A stretch of DNA of 64,000 bases from Metellina segmentata (Eukaryota; Arthropoda; Arachnida; Araneae; Tetragnathidae). Numbering within the stretch: the stretch's first letter is position 1; each line of letters begins with the position of its first letter. Under the pieces are notes generated by a model. It made no database searches and had not been told where the DNA came from. It saw nothing but the letters and a program-made list of their open reading frames with translations. The stretch covers positions 22,210,714 through 22,274,713 of the forward strand of contig OX375880.1 in assembly GCA_947359465.1 (NCBI GenBank), written 5' to 3'. A program made the translations under genes and the position numbers. Positions 9,583 to 20,684 of this stretch are shown here, piece after piece.

Positions 9583-10811
9583 ATGAAGAAGCTAATTGTA
9601 ACATCTATAAATTTTTCCCACATCTTCGAGATTAACACGAATTTTAACGGTCGTACAATACTAACAGGATTCAAAGGGAGGTTTCTTCAAGCAATTCTGG
9701 ACTTCATGGGTCTCGAGTATGAGTTGGTTATTCCGAGCGATCGAGAATGGAGATCTCTCAAACAAGATGGAAACTGGTCGGGACTCATCGGCTTGGTTCA
9801 GAGAGGAGAAGCTGACATGGCGTTCAACACTCTCAGCATAACACAAAGCAGATGGGATGCAGTTGACTTCAGCAGTGCCTATACCATGGACGGGTACAGC
9901 TTCCCCATACAGAAGTTCCCCAGCCAACAATCTGCTTTAACTCTGTTAAGCCCCTTTGACATACCCACGTGGATACATTTAATCGTTTCCTTCGTCGTCA
10001 CTGAAATGGTTCTGAATGTCGTCGCCTTCAGAGGAAGAGGTTCTTTCGGACATCTCTGCTTGGTACTTCTCGCATCCTTGTTACATCAGCCCATGGATGT
10101 TGGCAAGAACTCCAAGAAAGTAAATCTCCTTCTATCTCTCTGGTGGTTCTCGGCATTGATGATATCCTTTGGGTACTCGGCTGTGTTGCTGTCCATCCTG
10201 ACGGACCTCTACAAGAGACTTCCATCAAGAACTACCATGAACTCGCCGAAGCAATTCGAAGGAGAACGCATGGTTGCGCCATAGTGAAGGGATCGTCGTT
10301 GCTTCCTTACCTTTTTAATTCCAAAGAAGAACATTTGAAGTACATTGGACACGCAATAGAACGCAATAAATGGAGCTTCTCGTCGAGTGAAGAGGAGCTA
10401 CAATACATAAGAAAGAAATACGTTATGGTAGAAAGTACCATCATAGCTACGACACTCTCTGGTGGTAGCGTGCTGCATTCAAGTTCACGACGCAGCGAGG
10501 ACATCCATACATGGCCGTTTGGGTTATCGCTTGGGCGGAAATTCTGCTGCAAGAGGAGGTTGAACATTCTGCTATCCAGAATGCAGAGTTCTGGACTTCA
10601 TGGGAAATATATGAGAGATCAGGGACGGATCACGTGGTTGTCGAATCTTCGAAAGAAGTCAGACTTAAAGCGTGAAAGTCGGCCTTATCTTGGAAATCTG
10701 TCTGGAGCTTTTGCTGTATTAGTGTCTGGAAATGTGCTTTCAATTTTTGTCCTTGTTGGTGAATTAGTTCATAAGTTCATAATAAGAGGAAGAAGAAAGT
10801 TAGTACGCTAG
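9583..10811 (+). pseudogene. Ionotropic glutamate-receptor-like (IR) gene copy 1, frameshifted
   Basis: Encodes the same receptor type as 24157-25377 and 62463-63701: an S1 ligand-binding half, two membrane segments with a pore region, the S2 half and a last membrane segment. The first frame runs from 9583 to 10284 and the second is open to 10811; together they match the intact copies end to end. Against copy 2, one base is missing near 10204, just after the second membrane segment (GGTACCT there, GGACCT here), which moves the frame before S2. No other stop is present, so the damage is recent. A BEL element with its own target duplication has also displaced its upstream flank. It is probably non-functional, though a single-base assembly error cannot be excluded. 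Confidence 0.88.
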
Positions 10812-11650
10812 TGAAAACTCATGTAGTTAACAATCATATCGAAATAAATTGCTCGACTAGCTTGTTTACTATCAAACATTTTTTTTTTTAATTGAGCATC
10901 AGAAACAATAATTAGTATTTTTAATTGTTTCCTAGAAAAAGTGTTGCGCTATGGAAAAAAAAACGATTAATAGGGTCCTCGGGTCCATGACGCCCATACA
11001 CAACTAAAGGAGATATGCCACTGATGGCCGATTTTCACAGAGTAATTTTGGGGCCTATCATTCATAGAAAGACATTTACAGCTTTATTTTAATGATGTAC
11101 CGTAAGTCTGAGTTTAGTTCATAGCTTGTGTATGAATAATTATCTATGAAACAAAAGCTATTGTCAATATTCGTAATAAATTTAGCTGGAGGTCTACTGA
11201 TTGGTATTGCTCTTCGTTATTTCTCTTTGCTAACTTACAGAACTGCGGAGAAACATTTGAACCAGCTCTCTTTTTATTTGCTTGTCTCTTTCAAATTAGA
11301 TCAAATACAAAAGTATTATCCTACAGAGAATAATGTCTTACACACAATTATATACATAACATTTATATCATCATATCATTTAATCCAGCCGTTTTCTATT
11401 AGGAGGATGGAAAATTTGTATCGCTTATTGTTAATTAAGTTTTCTGACTTTTTAATCATATTTTTCAGAATTAATCTTCGTATTGAACTGAAAACTTCTA
11501 TAATGTTATGAATAAAAAGACCAAAACAAAATCTACACAATGTAATTTTATAGTACACATTTCTGGCAAAAAAACGAAGCTGCAACGATGTAATTTTCTG
11601 GCAACTTTTTCCGTTTTCAAATACTGCTGTTGCAAAAGCGTGCGCCACAC
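10812..11650 (+). repeat. 3' flank of IR copy 1, shared with copies 2 and 3
   Basis: Bases 10812-11550 match 25378-26220 and, in reverse, 62462-62188 plus 46824-46240. The shared stretch includes the GCCCATAC...GAGATATGCC... segment near 10990-11030. A 121-codon frame at 11146-11511 is not preserved in the other copies, so it is not called as a gene. Confidence 0.75.
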
Positions 11651-12175
11651 TCTTTAAACCATCAATAAATACTGGTTTAAAGGATGGAAAATGCTGTCTA
11701 TGAGAGTAAAATAAATAAGTAATCTGGAGTGTCTGATTTGGTCAATATATCATAAAGTCTGTAATAATATTAATATTTCCATTACTCCAAGGTGTAGGCT
11801 CGTTTTGTCTAGGATAAACATCTAGAGTGTCAATTTTTAACGAATGCACTACACTTTAATTCTAAAACCAAATGAGAGTACTAAAGATGGTTTCAATGAC
11901 AAATGACTTCCAAATTTTGGGCGAGTAATTATGTTAAATAATGGATGAGATGGATTAATTTTGATTTTAAAATAATATCCTAGAGCAAGTCTCACGTACA
12001 CATTTTAAACAGGGTTCTTCGGATATGATATATAGACTCTGGACAGGGAAAGTGCGTTAAGCACCAAGATATCAACGAATACTTTGATAATGTATAATAT
12101 CTAAAGTTTTGACAGGTGACTTTGTTCCATTACAGAACACACAAAGGTAAGACTTTCTCGTAAGTTGATCGTTTA
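11651..12175. other. No feature recognised
   Basis: AT-rich sequence between the IR copy 1 flank and a mariner insertion. No coding match, repeat structure or RNA gene was seen. Confidence 0.5.
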
Positions 12176-12177
12176 TA

Positions 12178-13164
12178 CAGGGTGTCCCAACAGCACCTGT
12201 ACTGACGTTTCGTGAATTTATTATACAAAAACCACAAACTTTAATACAATTATTTGTATGCCAATGGTGAAAAGCACTTTTAACCTAACGGAGGAAAAAA
12301 CTTAAGCTTACTTCTATAATAAATGTTCAAAATATCCGCCTTTTATTGGAGGTAAAGCTGAAGTCGTTTGCGTATATTTTTAGATGTTGGGAGTGACTTC
12401 TTGTTTCCTTTGAGTAATAACAATTTTCAAATCACCTAATCTTTGGTGATTATCTTCATTAACTTTGTTCTTTAAATAACCCCACAGAAACAAGTCAGGA
12501 ATGCTCAGATCAGGAGAACGAGGTGGCCAAAGGTTTCTTGAGATGAGTAGATCGCAAGAATAAGATCGCAATACCATCGTTAATAATAAAGACGCTTTTC
12601 ATTGTCCGGTGGCTTTAGGTCCTGTAACATTTTTACACGATAAGCACGAAAATGCAAAGCTCTTAAAGCCGTATGTATCGATCCCTGTGATGCGCCCATT
12701 TGTCGTGACAAACACCTCACGGATTGATGAGAAGATTGCAATATCCTCCGTTGAGTTTCTTGCACAAAGTCTGGTGTAACGACTTTCGGTTTTCCACTCC
12801 TGTATTTTGTGTTCCACCGAACCTCTCACAAAATCACTGAACGAGTTTGCATAGCGTATTATAACTCGGCATTGCATCATTTGGATATTTGTGTGGCCAA
12901 AATTCTTTACATCTTTCACATGATTTATATTCAAAATAAGCCTCAAACAGTACAATTCTCTGAATGCGTGATAAACTCATCTTGCAATGAAGAACAAAAG
13001 GACGTCGAACTTTATTATCGCACAACGTGAGCGCGAAGAAAACGAAACGATCAATATTAAAGACTCGATAAAACTATCAGCACACGATGAAATTCAATAA
13101 ATCAAAGAAAACACATGCAAATAATTTTTTTAAGTTGGAGTACGGGAACTTTTAGGACACCCTG
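12178..13164 (-). mobile_element. Mariner-like transposon, internally deleted
   Basis: Ends CAGGGTGTCC... and ...GGACACCCTG form inverted repeats next to TA dinucleotides (12176-12177 and 13165-13166), the usual mariner target duplication. The minus strand encodes pieces of a mariner-like transposase. The N-terminal helix-turn-helix region lies at about 12600-12990 and the catalytic-domain end, with WPPRSPDLSIPD, at 12380-12577. The middle of the gene, including most catalytic acids, is missing and several frameshifts are present. It is a dead copy. Confidence 0.88.
12380..12990 (-). pseudogene. Mariner transposase remnant
   Basis: The N-terminal part reads in shifting frames: SRIQRIVLFEAYFEYKSCER at 12840-12985, then a QSSHQSVRCLSRQMG segment and LKPPDNEKRLYY near 12590-12760. 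The next recognisable part is the catalytic C-terminal segment LWPPRSPDLSIPDLFLWGY at 12450-12550. Between them about 200 residues expected in this family are absent. There is no functional product. Confidence 0.85.
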
Positions 13165-13438
13165 TATTTGACAATGTAAAGTTGTGTAGTTATAGAATAC
13201 TTAATTTTTCAAATCTTAATAACACTGGAAAAAAAAAACTTTGCTCAAAATTCTTTGCAAAAATCAACTGGAAATCGATTTAACAAGGAAGTAAAGATGG
13301 AAGTCAATCTTGTATGCAAAATGGATCGTTGTTTTATACCTTTTACTCAAATTAAAAAAAATTCTCTTGTCCTTCAAGCTATAGCTATATGTTTGTGTGA
13401 AGTAAAATACCGCTGCTGCTTTTATCATCGAATCTCCA
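13165..13438. other. No feature recognised
   Basis: Short AT-rich spacer after the mariner element. Nothing supportable was seen. Confidence 0.5.
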
Positions 13439-13961
13439 TCAGAAGTGCCAAAGAGCTTCACCTACTCCCATCCTTTCGACGAATACTTGGGTATTGCTGA
13501 TTTCTGCAACGGTCATAGCACCTGTTCTGTACAGGTGTCTGTACCGAGATGTCCACCCTCTCTCGAATTTGTGCCTCAGCTTCCTCGTGAGTCTGTTGGG
13601 ACAGACAATCAAGATCCCGATGAGGAAAACTGCCCAGCGTGTTCTGTGCGGACCGTGGCTTATATGCGACAGGATATAGTGTCTGTGCTGTCCTCCTTTT
13701 TTCCTAACAGTGCCGATGAGGAATCCTGCCATCAGCAAAGTCCCTCATCTTGCAAATGCCGTCACTCAAGGACATCACAAATGCTACATTTTCAATGGCA
13801 CGTCGGACCAGGAAACGTTCCACAGTTCCAACAAGGGGTGCTTGAAGATCACTGGAGACAGTATAAAGGAACATAAAACGTTGGTCCAACACGGGAAGAC
13901 CATCACGGACTACATTCCAGATTCCAAAACGGTCCTCATCGGATCCAGACACTGTTCATGA
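13439..13961. other. GC-richer coding-like block of unknown identity
   Basis: About 500 bp, clearly less AT-rich than its surroundings, open in several frames on both strands. On the minus strand, 13704-13952 (82 aa, ATG start) and 13439-13738 (99 aa) overlap in different phases. The second holds a hydrophobic stretch, AVFLIGILIVC, followed by basic residues. On the plus strand, 13445-13876 is open for 143 aa with several cysteines. None was recognised. It may be one or two exons or a gene fragment, or the openness may just follow base composition. No splice sites could be assigned. Confidence 0.3.
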
Positions 13962-14354
13962 AATTCAACTACTGAAACTGCAGCTATGAACACTAGTTCT
14001 AATCTGAGGATTTCTTCATTCCGCCTGTGAATTATCAGCTTGTTTTAAAATTAGATGGTCTTGGTACATACGAACTTAAGATAATCGATTGCAGTATTTC
14101 AAAAAACGGAAGGACAATTTTTCATTGTTTTTAAAGACTAGGGGCTCTACTTCCTACTCGCTTACTTTCGTCAACCCCCGGTGATTGCTACGCAATCCCA
14201 TTTGGTTTGCTTTGCAAGAATCTTGGTGAGGGTGAGGTGTGGATGTGTTTTAGCTTCGCAAACCAACAGATGAAATAAAGGCCTGCTTGCTGCGCAAGTT
14301 CAAATTCTAAAGAATCAGTCCCACCATCATCTAACATGACATGGGTATGTCACC
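13962..14354. other. No gene; repeat-like intergenic sequence
   Basis: No coding match. The part at about 14140-14320 is moderately GC-rich and may belong to the foldback element that follows, but this could not be shown. Confidence 0.4.
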
Positions 14355-15075
14355 ACTCCCGCCATTCCAACTGGATAACAGCAATTTATTGCTTTTTTAA
14401 AAGCATAATTATCTTTTTGCGATATCTTTTTTTATGTTGCTTCTCAGTTTGGGTTTCTTTTGGAAAGTATAGCAATGTTTCATTTTTTGATAATTTATAC
14501 AACGTATGAACTTACAAAAGCATAAACTTTAACTTTTGTTTGGATATCTTTTTTTAAAGTTTAGCGATATTTATGCAATTTTGGGTTTGTTTACCTATTA
14601 TTACATCAAGAGTTTAAAATCGGCTATGGTTAAGATGAGACCTGAATAGAAAGTGGTAATCTTTGCAGACAAAACCCCACATGGCGAACATCCCGCCATT
14701 CTTGGATTTTGTTGATCTTTTATGCAATTTTTTGTTTGTTTCTGTACACAGAAATCGCTAAACTTTAAAAAAGATATCCAAGCTAAAAGTTAAAGTTTAT
14801 GCTTTTGTAAATTTATACGTTGCATAAATTATGCATAATTTACATAAAATAAAATATTTCTAAACTTTCCAAAAGACATCCAAACACAAACAAACAAAAA
14901 TTACACAGGAAACAGAAAAAAGATATCGCTAAAAGGCAATTGTGCTTTGAAAAAAGCAATATTTCGCTGTTATCCAGTTGGAATATGATTTTAAAAAGGC
15001 AATAGTTTGCCGTTTCCAGTTGGAATATGCTTTTAAAAAAGCAATAGTTTGCCGTTAGGCAGTAGGAATGAAGGG
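14355..15075. mobile_element. Foldback (long inverted repeat) element with end tandem repeats
   Basis: The left arm (about 14363-14590) and right arm (about 14700-15060) are inverted copies. For example, CCAACTGGATAACAGC near 14367 is mirrored by GCTGTTATCCAGTTGG near 14970, and AAGCATAAACTTTAAC near 14518 is mirrored near 14790. The right end holds about three tandem units of 40-45 bp (about 14945-15065) with the core CAGTTGGAATATG. No coding capacity was seen. It resembles a non-autonomous foldback or MITE-type element. The exact ends and target duplication were not resolved. Confidence 0.7.
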
Positions 15076-15583
15076 AGCACAAACAGCGACACCTACTGAA
15101 GATTGTTGCCATTCTTAAGAAACTAAATAATAGTTTAATAATAATTTAATTTCAATAAATTAATTTTTAAATGTTCTAGAGTAAATTTTAAAATTCGGGC
15201 TGGACAAAAAAATTACAAAACATTCGGAATACCTGTGTGCCAACTTTCATCATTATTGTAAGTGATCTCGATTCGTCAGGACACAGCGTAGTGGAGGTCG
15301 GGCACTTCCTTTTATAATAGTAGAAATTGAGAAGTATCGAATGAGACATTATTTTTAAAGTGACAATACAGGCACATACATTTAACAATAGGATAAACAC
15401 AAATTATGATGAAAAATGAGCGTGTCGGGAAAATAAAACAAAAGTTACGTATTGAATTATTCTTAACTGTAAAACAAATACACATACACAATAAAACTAC
15501 AAAACATACATCATGATGTAATTCAACCTACCGACGACGGAAATTATTTTCTAAAGAATTAAGATTTTAATTGATCTAAATTG
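15076..15583. other. No feature recognised
   Basis: AT-rich; the segment 15190-15350 looks like an old repeat but matches nothing else in the window. Confidence 0.4.
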
Positions 15584-15587
15584 GTAC

Positions 15588-15942
15588 TGTAGCGTGACGT
15601 AGGGGACCCCTCTCACCACAGCTTTCATGGTGGTCCATGAATATATGTCCGGATGGGGGTATCCCCTTCTCTTTGGGCGATAGCGGCTTTGGAAGAACGT
15701 GTGGGGTTTTTATCTCGAGAAAAGGAGAATCGTGGAAAACCGAAACGTGAGCGGACGCAGGACGACTCTGCTCCGGTTGAAGCCGCGGGACTGAAACCCT
15801 AATTTGTACAATCTCTATTAGCCTCAAAATAGTTTTAACTTATATGTATTCTTCTATAATTAATTAAATGTGCTGTAATTTTAAATGTCGTTTTAATTAT
15901 CTTCAAGCCACTCGCCACGCAAACTATATCCACGACGTTACA
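15588..15942. mobile_element. Solo LTR of an LTR retrotransposon
   Basis: A 355-bp sequence beginning TGTAGCGTGACG and ending CACGACGTTACA, flanked by the direct repeat GTAC on both sides (15584-15587 and 15943-15946). TG...CA ends with a 4-bp duplication and no internal coding region are what LTR-LTR recombination leaves. The TTACA end and 4-bp duplication resemble the Gypsy elements further right, but the sequence itself differs from both. Confidence 0.75.
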
Positions 15943-15946
15943 GTAC

Positions 15947-16240
15947 ACAGTGTGGAATTTTCGCGAAGGGGATACTGTGCAGTCTCGAGACAAAAAGAAA
16001 GGAAAAAGTAAAGACCATATTTATCGATAGAACATTATGGAGACCTTCGAAGACGCTTTAGAACAAGGGCAAAGCAAACTCTCAGATAGGGACCTCAATC
16101 ATCGCTGAAAAAATCGGGTGAAGAACAAAAATAATTGCTACCGAGCTTTTTTATAAGCTCGCGTGACGCGGAAGATAGCCGTACGCTATTTGGTCGGTTT
16201 GGGTCATGAGGATGATGTCTGGCTTTTCGACGCGAGAATC
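15947..16240. other. Intergenic host sequence split by the hAT insertions
   Basis: It continues at 22341 once the two hAT elements are removed. No gene was seen. Confidence 0.5.
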
Positions 16241-16740
16241 GTCTAGAGCAGTGGTTCCAAAAGGCGTCCGTGAGACCGCTGAAGGGGTATGTGGAAAATT
16301 ATAATCAATTTGGGGGTGCTTGGACAACGTCACGGGGTCTGCGAAAGGTTCAATATAAAGTAAAATAATTGGGACCCATTATCATTGGTATGAAAGTTAA
16401 AATAAATAGCAAAAAAAATGGTAGAGATATTTACGTCTTGAATAAAGAAAAATTTGTTTTATTTTCGTATATCTTCAATTTGTATCTTTTTTTCCCTAGT
16501 AACAATGGGATGTGAGACGAATAAAAAAAATACAGATAATATTGTGTTGAATATTCAAAATGTGGCTATCTTCCGTTATCAGTAAATACTACTTAACCTA
16601 TGTGCCTTCTAAGCAATAAATCTTTGTCAAACCAATTAAATTAAACTTTCTAAGCTTTAGGAATATTTGACAAAAGTCCAGAGTGACAAAAAAGATAAAG
16701 ATTTAACTTTTTTAAAACAGTCAACTCACTAGACTGTGTC

Positions 16741-17509
16741 ATTAGAGGAGTTAATAAACTAAAAAAGAATGCATTAAATGTGAGAGATGTATTTGCTCAA
16801 CTTTACTTAGAAAATGATGAAGATATTATATAGTTTCTTCAGAAGATATCTATCTAGTTTCTATAGAAGATATGATGAAGATAAAATAGTTTACTACTTA
16901 ACATGGAAGTTCGTTGGTTATCTAAAAGTACATTTTTGGATCGATTTTGTACACTCTTTGTTTCAGTGCTGGAATTCCTGGATAGTAAAGACAATGATTT
17001 GCGGCTTAATTTAATTATTTCAAAAAATGACATTGCTTGTATTACTCATTTATTCGCCGAATTTAATTAAACCAATTTGAAGCTACAAGGTAATCAATTA
17101 AACTTAATCAAAATTAAAAGTATAATAGCTGCGTTTGTCACAAAACCTTTTCTATACAAAACCAAAATTGGGGAGAGAAGAATGTTCTCAGTTTCCAAAT
17201 CTTTCAAAATTGCAAAAACGAGATGAAGATTTTCTTACTTATTGTCACCACTTAACAACTCTTTATTCTGGCCTCAGCCAAAGATTTGAAGACATATTTC
17301 ATATGGTTATCCACGATTGGGTGTTAGATCCTTGTGCAAGTAGATCCACAAACTTAGATGAATCCATACTAATACATGAGGAACGTGTTGAATTATTCAC
17401 AAATGAGGTGCCAAAACCAATGTTTGAACAAGGATATCACAAATTCTGGTTACAAAACAGATATCAATTTTATATCCTGCATTATGGTTTAATGTACAGA
17501 CGCTGTTAA
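16741..17509 (+). pseudogene. hAT transposase remnant (ZBED5/SCAND3-like)
   Basis: The clearest part, 17135-17509, reads FPNLSKLQKRDEDFLTYCHH and then SQRFEDIFHM...DWVLDP and a YHKFWLQ segment. These are characteristic of the C-terminal half of ZBED5/FAM200/SCAND3-type hAT transposases. Upstream coding remnants back to about 16741 are broken by stops. It is not functional. Confidence 0.82.
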
Positions 17510-17763
17510 TTGTTGTCCTGTCTTCGTATTTAGTAGAAGTTGGATTAAGTGCAGCTATGAGAGCTTCATCACGAAAAAAAGAAACAGACAGGAAATTAGT
17601 AATGGAGACTTACGAATGTTATTCACAAACGAAGTGATTAACATAAATAATATCAGATCCTCCCATCAGGTCCGCCCATCTCATTGAAAAAAAAAATAGC
17701 GCTTTTTTGTATTTTAAAACAAAAGTTATAAATTTAATAAATATCAGTATTTTAGTAAATATA

Positions 17764-18481
17764 CAGGGTTATTCAAAATGAATCATCTGATCTCAAAATG
17801 TTTTATTCTCATAAAAAAAACGACACAGAATAATAAGTAATACATGAATACAAAGGGAAAATATGAAAGTTCTTTTTACAAGAAGTGTTCAACATAACTT
17901 CCTTTAGTTAACACGCATAATGTCTAGACGGTGTGTTAATTTCTTCCAATCATATTGTAAAGTGTCATTGGTAATTGATTGTACAGCAGCAGAAATCCGT
18001 TGTTTAAGTACACATAAATTTGCGATGGTGGCACATACATTTTATCTATTGCAAACCCCCAAAGGAAGAAATGGCATGGGGTCATATCAGATGACCTAGG
18101 TGGCCAGCTGTGGGCTATCAAGTCATGTGGTTCACTGCGACTTTTCCAACTGCGAGGTAGGACCATGTTAAGGAAACGACGAACCTCTGTAGCCCAATGG
18201 GGGTGGTGCCCCATCTTGTTGGAAAGCGAAGTTGGAGAGATCTTCCTTTATCTGGGGTAAAAGCCAGATTTGCAACTTATCCAAATAGCCAGTGACTGTT
18301 TTATCCGCAATAACAGCTTTCGTGTAATTGCTTCACGAAGAACACACGAGAGCTATCTATTCTTCACAATACAAAACTTCCATATTTCTCCTTTGTATTC
18401 ATGTATTACATATCATTCTGTGTCATTTATTTTTGAAAATATGGAATTTCGAAATCGAATGATTCATTTTGAATAACCTCG
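17764..18481 (-). mobile_element. Mariner-like remnant inside hAT A
   Basis: The ends CAGGGTTATTCAAAATGAATCAT and its mirror ATGATTCATTTTGAATAACC are inverted and flanked by TA. The minus strand, 17936-18214, encodes the end of a mariner-type transposase with the WPPRSSDMTPCHFFLWGF segment, which contains the final catalytic position region. The N-terminal two thirds are missing. It is nested in the hAT element and so is younger than it. Confidence 0.83.
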
Positions 18482-19043
18482 TAATGTATTAGTAGTAGTT
18501 ACTAAAATACTTTTGTACTACTATTTATTTACTACACAGTAATAGTAATTTAGTAGATACAACTATTTTCAATAAATACTAAATTAATGAATACAAAAAT
18601 AAATTTACGAAGTTTATATTGCTATAAATAAATACCAATCGAAACATGAAGTTAAATATGTATTCTTTCAATTAGGCAGTTATGTAGACATACTAAGTTT
18701 GGGAACCACTTGTCTAGAGCAGGGGTGGCCAACCTGTGGCGCATGCGCCAAACTTGGCGCATTATATGATAACAAATGGCGCATTGTATTATTGTGCCTC
18801 CTTATTCTTTTGAAGTACGCTCCATAAGTGAAAATAACTTCATATTTTCAACATCATAGTACTTCTCAGTTCAATTCATAGAGCTTTTTTACTCCTCATT
18901 TCGTCGCAGTTTTTTGAGTTTGCAATTTATATTCTGTGTGATACGACGTGATTGTGATCTGTTTGTTCTTTTTCAAGATTTTTTGTACTTTTTAATGTTT
19001 TTTTTTTTTTACATTCCTGTTATCTATCACTGGGCGAAAGAAA

Positions 19044-20600
19044 ATGAGCAAAAGAAGCGCAAAAAGTATGAGGGAAAATGTCAATTTAACGAACAGTAAG
19101 AAAATGAGTTATTTACAGCAAGTCCTTCAGGAAAATCGTTTTTTGCATAGTTTGTGAAACTACTCTTTCACATAATAGAAGACATGATCTTAATAAACAC
19201 TATAAAACACAGCATCGGGCTAACATAGAAGGAAAAATTAAACTTGTTTTCGGGTCGGAGTTACGTAAAGAATATGTGACTAAAAAAAAAAAAGGAAGAA
19301 ATCAGAAGACAAAATATTTTTGCCAATGTAAGTTGTGAAGACGAGGCGGTGAGAGAAGCGTCCTATGAAATTGCTTTAGCATTTGGCGAAACAAACTTAT
19401 TCTGACGGAGAAGCCTTGTTTCCAAATATTTGCACGCCATCTTGGCTATAAAGGTATTAAAAAGAAATCAAACGAAATTTCTATACCAAGGCAGACTAAT
19501 GCGAGATGTATCGTGGAACTCTCTCTGGATGTATTTCAACAACTGAAAGACTTTTCTCTAGCTTTGGATGAATCAATGGACATATTTGATGCAGTCCAGT
19601 TATAAGCATTTTTGTAAGATGAATTGATTATAATTTTAATGTATTTGAAGAATTTGCCAGTCTGGAGTTATTGCATGATGAAACAAGAGTATCAGAGATA
19701 TTTAAAATGTAAAATCATGCCAAGAAAATCTAAATTAGATTATTGTACTAATCAGTATATGTACTGCCGGTACGCCGTAAATGGCACTACAACTTTGCTT
19801 GAAAATTTTTTTAAATCGTACTACACTTAAATATTAATGTATTATACACCAAGAGGCATAGTGTGTAAAATTTAAAAAAAATGCAGCATGTTTTGTTACC
19901 GGTTGTGAAATGTGTGATTAAAATTAGAACAAGAGCATTAAACAGCCGAGAATTCAGAGAATATTGAGTTATTAGATTTGGAATATGGTGAACCTTTTCT
20001 TTATTGTCTGAGTAGATTTTAGAAATTAAAAAATGTTATTTTTAATTTTTGAGAACAGAAAATTGAACTTTTCTGATGAAAGAACCCTATTATTTGATGA
20101 CAACTGGCTATTTGAATTGGCATTTTTAGTTGATGTACTAGTCATCTCAATTATCTAAATGCGAAGTTACAAGGCAAGAAGAAATTATTTTCTAGCTTAG
20201 TAAATTGCATTAATTCATTTAAAATGACATTAAATGTGTTCATCTCTCAGTTAGAAAATCAGGATTTGAGTCAATTTCCACAGTTGAAAGAGCAGAGGGC
20301 ATGTGCTGCGAATAATAACAATTTGACCAAATATATTAAAATGAGTTATTACAAGGGTCATTTGAAAATGGTTTTCTTGATTTGGCTACAGAAAACTACA
20401 TGCTCGCATTAATAAAGCATTTTCACTTAGTGAACAAAACGTAATGAAGATGCCTAGTAACATACAAATGGTACTTATTGATTGATTTCAAAACAAATTC
20501 ATTATTGAAATTAGTTTCATGAGCTTTATTATTCAGATAAAAATGCTTCTTACATGATTAATTTCTGTCGTTCATTGCACAGTAAACACTTTCCGGAACT
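19044..20600 (+). pseudogene. hAT transposase remnant (GTF2IRD2-like)
   Basis: Broken coding sequence collinear with that in 37205-39585: an N-terminal KRSAKSMRENVN segment near 19044, a DESMD motif near 19565, and a later segment with SQLENQDLSQFPQLKEQRA at 20245-20305. Many stops and frameshifts are present, and it continues past the TTAA insertion at 20685. It is non-functional. Confidence 0.78.
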
Positions 20601-20684
20601 AAGAAAATTTGCAAAAAGTTATATATGTTGTGTTGGAACGACATACAGATGTGATCAAGCATTTTCATTCATGAAATTTATTAA

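Larger units (their letters stand above)
16249..18711 (+). mobile_element. hAT transposon A (ZBED5/SCAND3-like transposase), decayed
   Basis: The left end CAGTGGTTCC and right end GGAACCACTT are inverted repeats, flanked by the 8-bp direct repeat GTCTAGAG (16241-16248 and 18712-18719). Eight-base duplications with T at position 2 and A at position 7 are typical of hAT insertion. The interior encodes a piece of a ZBED5/SCAND3-like hAT transposase at 17135-17509. A mariner-type element interrupts it at 17764-18481. Confidence 0.87.

Noticed and set aside
10143..10811. IR copy 1 second half as a separate gene or exon after an intron
   Set aside because: It overlaps the first frame, and a one-base difference from copies 2 and 3 near 10204 explains the shift without an intron.
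11146..11511. 121-codon frame downstream of IR copy 1 with a hydrophobic start
   Set aside because: The same flank beside copies 2 and 3 has stops at once (ATGTAA in copy 2), so the frame is not conserved.
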